This document shows, piece by piece, positions 37,501 through 46,500 of a stretch of 64,000 nt of DNA; positions within the stretch are counted from its first letter, which is position 1; every line of letters starts with the position of its first letter. The stretch comes from Polydactylus sextarius. Lineage: Eukaryota; Chordata; Actinopteri; Polynemidae. The translations under genes and the position numbers were made by a program. Location: contig CM028908.1 of assembly GCA_016801845.1 (NCBI GenBank), positions 18,076,047 through 18,140,046 on the forward strand. Reading direction: 5' to 3'. Under the pieces are notes generated by a model, which was not told the origin of the DNA, searched no databases, and saw nothing but the letters and a program-made list of their open reading frames with translations.

Positions 37501-40500
37501 ATTTAATAAGTTACACTAGTGTAATTGGCTGTCATTTGCTCTACGGGAAACTGGATGAATTAGCTGAGGAGAAATACACTTGGAAAGAATAGGAGAATAG
37601 AAACAAAATGCAAAACATCAGATGAGGATGCAGCTTGTTTTGTGTGTGATGACAGACGGGAAGAGGACAGTGCAAATGGGGAAATCCTCAAGTGCAGATG
37701 CTTACAGTTTCTCTGAGTCGACGAGCTCTTTGGCGACGTAGTACGCTCGGGATCGGCCATCAGTCTATGTCACAAGGAGGGAGAACAGTTGGGAGATGAA
37801 TAAACACAGCTAATGTTTAAAGGCTCTCTGAAGACACTTACTCCTCTCAAACATTAATAGTAACAATAACGCAGTAGTCAAGGAGACTGGAGAGAAAGCA
37901 AATTCATTTTTTTTCTTTTCTAGATTTCTGCTGTCAAAATAAGACAGATTATTTCATTACAGTGCAGCACAGACATGAAGCTTTCCGCAAAAACAGGACT
38001 TTTAAATTCATATGCATTATGTATGAGAGGCTCTGTGTGTGGTGACAACAATGCTGCCCATTGATTTAGAGGCTAATCACAGGGTCTCAAAACATCCGAG
38101 CCAAAACATAACATTGAAGCTATTTAGGGGGGTTTACCGGCAATGCTCCTGCACTTTGTTAGTGTTATTTTTTCCTATGTGGCGCATTTCACAAATACTC
38201 CATGAAAGGGATGCTGATCCCAATTTCTTTGAAATAAAACCAAAACACACTTCCATTAAATAAAACTGTTCTTGAGACCAACTCAAGTCTCTCTGGCCCT
38301 CTTCCCCTCTGCATTTTTTTTTTAATTTATTGATTTCTTTTTTGCTTTGAAGAAGAATTAAACAGGGAAATGCAAGTCACATGATCACAGCAGGAGCCTG
38401 ATATTATTGTGGCAGCAGCAGGATGGGTGGGGTCCATATCTGAGCTACTGCAAAATGGCTGCTTTTTTAACGATATGGAAGTCAGGGAAGTTTGAGACGA
38501 CACATCACAACTGGCACAACAGTGAATCAGACCATCAAATGTAAATGCAAGTCTCCTTTTATTTTATGGTATCATACCATCATACATTTCTTCAAATTCG
38601 AACCTACAGCTTTTAAATAACATTCAACATTTACAAAGACCCTTGCAACGTTTTTCACTCATTGTATTGATATATTGGTCCAATTTGTAATTACCCACCA
38701 TCTACTCTTGTTTAATCTGTGTCTGTGTCCCGTATCTCACCTGTCGGTCATAACTCTGCTCTGTCACCCCCTCTTCTTCCTCTGAGGTACGACCATGGTC
38801 CTCGTCTGCCGATTGCCCAGCAGAGATGTTGTTCATTGGAAAAGGCTCCGTGTAGGCACTGCCAAGGAGAGCAAAAACGGCATAAATACAGCAATCCGGC
38901 TGAAATATGCTTTAATGAGAAAGAAAGACACTGAGTATCTTCAACCTGGGAGGCAAAATGGTACAGAAAAAACCCATTACAAACATTACATTTAGAGTTA
39001 AAAGCCCTTGACTGAATATTGTCTTTGCAGCAGCGAAAAACACTGGGAAATATTCCAAACCTTTTTTAAATCTGTATTTTTCCCTTTTCCTGTGTGTGTC
39101 TCTGTACATTTCCATTCTTACATGGAGTCCTCCAGTGGTACAATGTAATCCTTTTGATGATTCGCTCTTCTCACAGCTGGCACAGTTGTTTGTGTATGTA
39201 CACTCGTAATCCTTTTGTGCACTAATGCACCAGGGGGAGATCCGCTGTAGGTCATTTTGCATGTAATCCCCTTAAATGTTACCTGTGGTAATTATTAATG
39301 TCCTCTGGCCCATTAAGACCCATTCAGTGTGTCTGACCTAATTCACACAACCAGGATAGTAACCGGATAACACATATCGTAAAAGCAGCTATAAGACTGT
39401 GGCAGGGAGATATTTCTCCACAAACAGAATCAAACAATGTGAAATAAAATTAATATTACTGTCAAGTTACTCAACATTCCAGTTAAACTGACTTTTTATG
39501 TTAAAAACAAACTAACAAACCTAATTAATAAATAAAAACGAATCAGAATCACGACTTTACTATTTATTTATAGTTCTGCACTCAAAGTGTAAACTGAATT
39601 GCCAGAAGCTTCATGTGTCCACTATACTATGAAATATTGTGTGAGTTCAATATTGTTTGAATAGGTATAAAGCACCAGGATTTGTCATTAAATTGTGAGG
39701 TCCTACAACCTCACAGATGTTTCTATTCTGAGCAGGGATTAGTCGATAGACAGAAAATACCAAAACATATGCTGGTTTCAGCTTTTTTAATAATGAGGAT
39801 TTACTGTTTTTCTTTATCTTATGTGATAGTAAACTTAGTATCCATAAAATGTGTCAAAATGTGACAAATTTCCAAGCATTTTACACCATATTTTTGTGAA
39901 TTATCACAGGAGCGCTGTGATAAATTAAATGTGAATAAGATAAAACAAACGCACATCTCTATTGACAAGCTCTCATTCATTTACATACACACACACATGC
40001 ACACACATACACACATGCACGCACACACACACACACACACGTCTGCTGCCTCATAATGAATCTTTCTCCTCATACCCTTAACAGCCCCACTGAGTGTGCA
40101 CAGAGAAGACAACCATTAGGAGACCAAAGGTTAACAGAGTTACCCAGTGGACTTCATCTCCATTCAGACATCCTCACACTTCATTAGAATCACACTTTAC
40201 CACACACACATACATCAGCCCTGTTGGGTGGGCTGGAGAAAGCACCTACAACCCATTACTCATGGTTGACCTCAGAGTAGACAGGTCAACCTGGTGTGGG
40301 CTCCTGGCTGATGTTAGGAAGCAAAGAAAACTGGAGCGATGGGTTTAAACTGATTCTCAAGTGCTGATTTATTGTCTGAGTGAAGAGTGAATTCTTTCAT
40401 ACAATCAAGAGAAAGTCTGTGCGGAGACCTTCACCCCTCACCCTCCACCATCAACAACACAGCACTACCTTAAAAAAAAACATTTTGTGTTGTAATAGAG

Positions 40501-43500
40501 AGTTGTGTCCAATTTATAATAATGCCTTCCAGAAAATAACAAAAATTACCATAATACTAAAAAAGCCATTTCTCCAAACTGTTAAACTGAAAGAGATCAT
40601 CTTGGACATAAAATATTAACATTGAAATTGCTTTTGTTGGATGTTGTGAACATTTATTTTCTTTTCTGGCACATTTTCTCAAGGTAAAATCACAAATATA
40701 GTCCTTATAATACAGCAATATGTGAAACCCTCTCAGAAAACCATTAAAGCCATCAGCTCAATGCAGTATCTTTTGTAACACAGTAAAGTTAAACCTAGCA
40801 TGTCAAATTCAGCAGAAGATACGATGACTCTGTTTAAAAAGACCTATATACCAACAGTCTCCTGTGGATTTGATGATGCTTGTAAAATGTAATTCAAATG
40901 AGTTAAACATTGAGTAATAAAATATATATTAGGGAGCAATAGACAGGCATTTCTCCACTTGCAATGGTACTATTACGGCAAATAGGAGCAGATGAATAGG
41001 TTCATAAGCAGACTAACTATAAAAGATTTGGATACTAATGGGAGGTTAAGATAATGGGAGCAGTTTTAAACTGTTTGCTGCTTTTAGTGATGATGATTAC
41101 ATGTTGCCTGTGGCTGTTGTGCTGCTGCTGTTGTGACAGAGTGTGATAAAATGGTTTGTGAAGATGCTGGCGCTGCTGCTTCACCTATCATGTGATAGAA
41201 GATAAGAATAGGATAATATTAACCACTGATTGCTGTGATTCAGAGTCACATGTGCAATTGTCTTACAACCTCTGCTCACCTGTTTTCAGATGATTTATCA
41301 CCTTTTATCCTTCTGTAACAAGAGAGTCAGAAATGCACATTGGGGTATGTGAAGCCAGAGGAGGTGATCCTGACAAAGTAGGGCAACAAAAACAGCAGAC
41401 CTGGCATTCCTGAAGGGACCACACCTTATCTTGTTGTTCAAGGGAGAGTCTGGGAACCTCCACCCCACCACTGTGACCCCTTTCCCCCCTCTCCTTCATC
41501 CTATCTGTCCTTCCCTGTCTCCACCTCCCTGCCTCCCACCAGAGCCCCACCCTCGTCCTGCATTTCCTGTAAACAGGCTAGTGGGAAGCTCCTAGGCTGG
41601 ACACTTCCTCCCCGGGGATGACCTGGCAATGACCTCAGAGCGCCTGGCACCAGGCCTGGCAAGCCAACGACACGCCCTGTCCACCACCTCGCCACACAGC
41701 CACCACCCAGTACAACAATGTACTTAAGATGGTTCCCTCATCACTACTAATGCTAACATAACACTGGAGGAGCAGTTTAGGGGGCTGTGGCAGGGCTTTG
41801 TCATCACTCTTAAGAGGTCCATGTGGGAATGTTTGAGATGAGAACAATGCCAATGTTTTGCATACATTAGCAGATCCTTACTGAAGTTAACCGCAACAGA
41901 AAATGTTTACTGTGTGTGCAAGTAAAACAAGACATCTGTTTTGAGTCTACCTGGAATTAAACAAAGGTGACATACAGAACACCTAATGGTCTCTCAGTTT
42001 AGCACAATCACAAATCTTGGGCTTTCTTTGCTAAAGCGCCTTTTTCAACAATATTAGTTGCAACACAGCTACACATGGCGAAGACAGTTCTGCTGAGACA
42101 GCATGCTTAGCAGGAGCTTCATTTTTGATAAAGCAGCACACAGTTGTAGCTTAATGTGCATGCACATACAGTACATGCACACTCATGCCTACAACCAAAC
42201 ACACTGGTTAGACTTAGAATGAATCATTAGTGTGAATTTTCTTTTTTTCATTGTACACTGCAGTGGCTTGTTAATGAACATGTCTCTTTGCATGGCCTGA
42301 GCGCTTGTGCTGAGGTAGTGTCTGAATGGTGCTATACATTAATCACACAAGTGGAAACAAGCCAAGCCTGTGGCAAAGCAGCTTTGTAAGTTCTCTTTAA
42401 AATGCATGTCTGCTAGTGTAGGCATGGTCCTTTTGTGTGCAGGGCTCCGAGACTATTGAGCCATTTCCCTCACCAAAAAAAATCTACTGTTTCTCTGTGG
42501 ATCTACAACCACATTGACTGTTGAATGTATTTACTATAGATCCCTTCCATCGTCAGCTGGGCAGCCTGGAACGGTAGTAACGTCAAGCTTTGAGCTTGAG
42601 CTTTGAGTAGTGTGAGACGAACACACGAAGACAAGGTCACACACCTACACTGACAACACATGAGTTCTATTGTGCGCACACACGCACAAATATACATACA
42701 CTGACAGTCGAATAAACATAAAGTGGGCCCACACAGACAATCCAAAGAGTGGCCCTGGCAACAGAAGCATCTCCAGGGGGAATGCAATGAAAGCGAGGTG
42801 ACAGGACAGATAGTTTCTTTGCATCCCTGTGAATAGTGTGAAACCATCCACCACACAATGAGCCACATCGATAACATCACTGAGAGAAAACGAGCTCTCA
42901 CTGAGGGACCATTGTCTAGTAAAAAGAAGGGTTTTAAATGTTAAGATTTCAAGTATTTTATACTAAGTACATTTTAAAGCACACTGGACATAAACATTTG
43001 GGAAATCATGTTTTACTGTCTGCTGCACAGAATGTCTAGAGGAAAGGTAATTATAAGCTTTATGTCTGTGAAAACCTATACATGAGCTGCAATCTGAGTC
43101 TATTTTGACACTGCTATAATCATTGTGAAAGACATAATATGCAAAATAAAACAGTGAAATACATATCAGTTAGCTGCTCACAAATTATAAATGAACAACG
43201 CCATGAGCAATAAAAACAAACTGAAGCAGAAGCATTTTGCCCAAGATTATCTAAAGTCTTTAAGGGAGCTCTTGGTAACGGCCCATCTCTTTGACTACAC
43301 ACAGGTCATCAAACACAACTATTTTATTAAGACTGAGGGTAGACTGTGGCCCAGAGTGAAGCTGTGGCACGGTCCAGGGTAATTTGGTACAGCCTGGCTG
43401 TGGTGTTTCCCTACTCTATCACACACTGCAGTAAATCCTGCGGCCTCTCAAGGGTCCAATGAAAGAGAAGCACTCGGGAGAAAGCGACTTTAATAAAAGC

Positions 43501-46500
43501 TCTCCTAAACTTAACCATAAGTGTCAGGTACAGGAGAGCAATTACATCAGAACTGCTCTTGTTCCCTTTCTCCTGTTTTACCCCCCTCTCTCCCTCTTGT
43601 ACCTTACTTTATCTCTATACTCTTTGTTTTTATTCTCTTCTGCTCCTTCTATTAACACATCCCCTCCCCTTGCTCCCTCACCTTTCTCCTCATTCGTATC
43701 CACTTCCTTGTGTTAAAAGAACTCCCCCACATATTTTCACTTTTAATTGCAGCCCATAATTACTTTCACTAATGTGAATAACCTCTGCGTGGTGAGCTAT
43801 CCAATTGCCATTATCCATGCTGTCACCTCAGACTTGCAAAGGAAGCAGTTGCACCAGATGCGACCTTTAAATCTACCAAATAAAAACAGGAGTAAGCTCT
43901 CCCACTTGCATTGTCCATCTTCCCAAAGCCAGTGGTGCCTGACACAGCAGACTGCTCTCCTCTCACTGAACACTTTACTACAAGAGGGAGATCCAATTCT
44001 ACTCAGCCAGGTGCCTCATGCTCATCTGAGATACAGGGTAAAAATATCAGTCAGCTGTTCAAGGGTCACGATTGCACTAGTGAGTGGATAGGTCTAGGTC
44101 CAACAATTCACCTGAATAGTTTAATAGTTTAAATGTGCCTTTAGTGATAAAAGTGATAAAAATCTTCTCTTTTGACTGTGAAATTACAAAAAAAAGATTA
44201 TGTGAAAATAAAAACACATCTTAAGCTTATTATGTTAAAGACTTCTCACAGGGTTTTATATAGCATTGAAAAAATCTAACACAGTCCATAATTTTCACAG
44301 GGCAAGGTTTATGGATTATCACATGCTGTGAGCACCACAATCAAAAAACCTTTCAGCCACACAGGTGTAGTCATTTTGGGTCTGTTGTTATGAATTGGAT
44401 GCAGATATATCAAACACAAGTTTCTCAAATGTTTTGACTCTGCTAGATACCACTGGTATGGTAACATGTTCTTTTGTAATTAGAGTGAATCAGCCCATTG
44501 AGGTTTTCTTGGGATGATACACAAATATTTCAACTTACGTAAATGATTACTTTACCTTTCAGTGTCGTTCTTCAATGTCTGGGGTTTGCTGTCAATCCCA
44601 GGGAAACTGTTCATATCCACATAACCATCATTCTCATTGCAGGTAACTGTCGCGCGGTTTGGATCCTCAAAAAACTCGGTCACGGTGTGGGATCTGGTAG
44701 GCCTGCCTGGGATCTGGATATTTTCATAGTCTGAGCTCATGGCTGGGATGTTTTCATAGTCTGAGGTGTCTGCACTGGGGAAGGATATGGAGCGTGGTTT
44801 GGTCAAAGGCAGTGGCATGGCTGAGCGGCGAGGACGCTCCTCGAAGGACTCCACTCGAGAGACGCCCCTGCCATAAGATTTGAGGTCACCTTTCCTCCTC
44901 TGGTGCTCATTGTAGAAGACAAAGGTGGATGGGAGGTCTGACGGTCGCTGCTGAGGGTTAACCATGCGGGACTGAGGCTGAGGAGAGCTGCCAGTGCTCC
45001 TACGATCAAGCTCTATGACTCTTACTGGGCCATGGTGGCTAGACTCGGAAGAAGAACGTGAAGAGCGCACACTTCCATCACTAAAACCCTTTGAATCTGC
45101 CTTCCTTTTGAACTTGAGTGCCAAAAAACGTTTAAAGGAGGACTTCTTCTTTTTAGGTATGTCACTGGGTTCATGCTGGATCAGGAGAGATGGGGAACTC
45201 TTGGTGACTGGTCTTTTAGTAATGTATGCCAGCTCAAAAGGAGGTGGGATGTCCACTAAAGAAGTTGGTGTGGAAACACCACTTGATGATTGATGGCTAC
45301 GCTGGGAGAAACTTCCAGAGGAGGTGATGACACAAGGGAGAGAAAGGGTATCATCTTTCCTCTTGAGCCTGATTTCATCCCTCAAGGATTGGCTGATGTC
45401 TGTTGGACTGGTCATGGACAGATCTGGACCCTCTGCAGACCGGGAGTATAATAAGAAGCGGCGAGACTTTGTAGATGAGATCAAACAGTTGACTCCAGGC
45501 TGCTGTGAGTGGCTTAGCGATTCACTGTTCTTATCCAAGGCCACTGTGCAGTAGTCATGAGTTTGGTACTCTGTCCCTGTCTCTTCTGGTACAGTTTCTG
45601 GAACATAACCTGGAACCTTCCCAGAATAAGAGCGTGACCGTGTGACAATAGTCTTCCTGTCCAGAGCTACAAAGTTCTCCCCTTCTGAGTCAAACCCTGC
45701 CTCTTCATATATATGCTCTTCACTGTCAGAGTCTGTGTCCTCATAGTAAGGCACAATATGGCAGTCCAGTTCCTCAATGTCTTCTTCAAAGGCCTCAGTT
45801 GTGTGGGCAAATACAACTCTGTTAGTGAGCTCTGGGGTGCGGCCCAGGTCCAGGTCTGTTGGCACTGTGATGTTGCACAATCTAAGACGAGGCTGACAGC
45901 TTCTTCTCTGGCCACGGAAGGCCTCTTCTCGTTTAGCTGTTCTCTCTTTTACACTTTTTCCTTTGATATGTTTTTTTTCCGTTTCTTCCTCTTCATCCTC
46001 ATCGCCTATCTCAACATAATCCTCTGATGAGACACACTCCAACTGCTCGAAGTCATCTTCTTTAGTACACAGTGATTCGTCGAAGTCTGCATACTCATCT
46101 GCTGACTCACTATCCTTTGCTTTGTCTTTTTGTTGATCTGACTGTTCAGTAGCCTCTGCAGTCTCACCCTGCTCCGAGAGGGCTTGTTTGTCCTCAAGCT
46201 TGTCCACATCATCTGATGACACATAGTAAGGTTCCTGGTTTGAGGCACCTGGTGTTTGCAGTTCATTTGAAACTTTATCATCAGTGTCATCCTGACTCCA
46301 CTCGGGATCAGCAGTGCTAGTCATATCTCCCGGAAGAGCTCCTATGACTGAATAAGGCCCAAACACATCCTCGGTGCTGGATGTGAACCGAAAACAGCCA
46401 GAGAGGTCCTTGGTGGCCCGTTCAGGTTGCCACACCTCTGTATCCCCTGTTTCAGCAGGGTCACATGACTCACATGTATCACTAGCATCATCATTGGGGC

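Noticed and set aside
41170..41195. Another minus-strand donor-like site (GATAG|gtgaag) left of the microexon
   Set aside because: No acceptor at a sensible distance gives an open phase-compatible exon.
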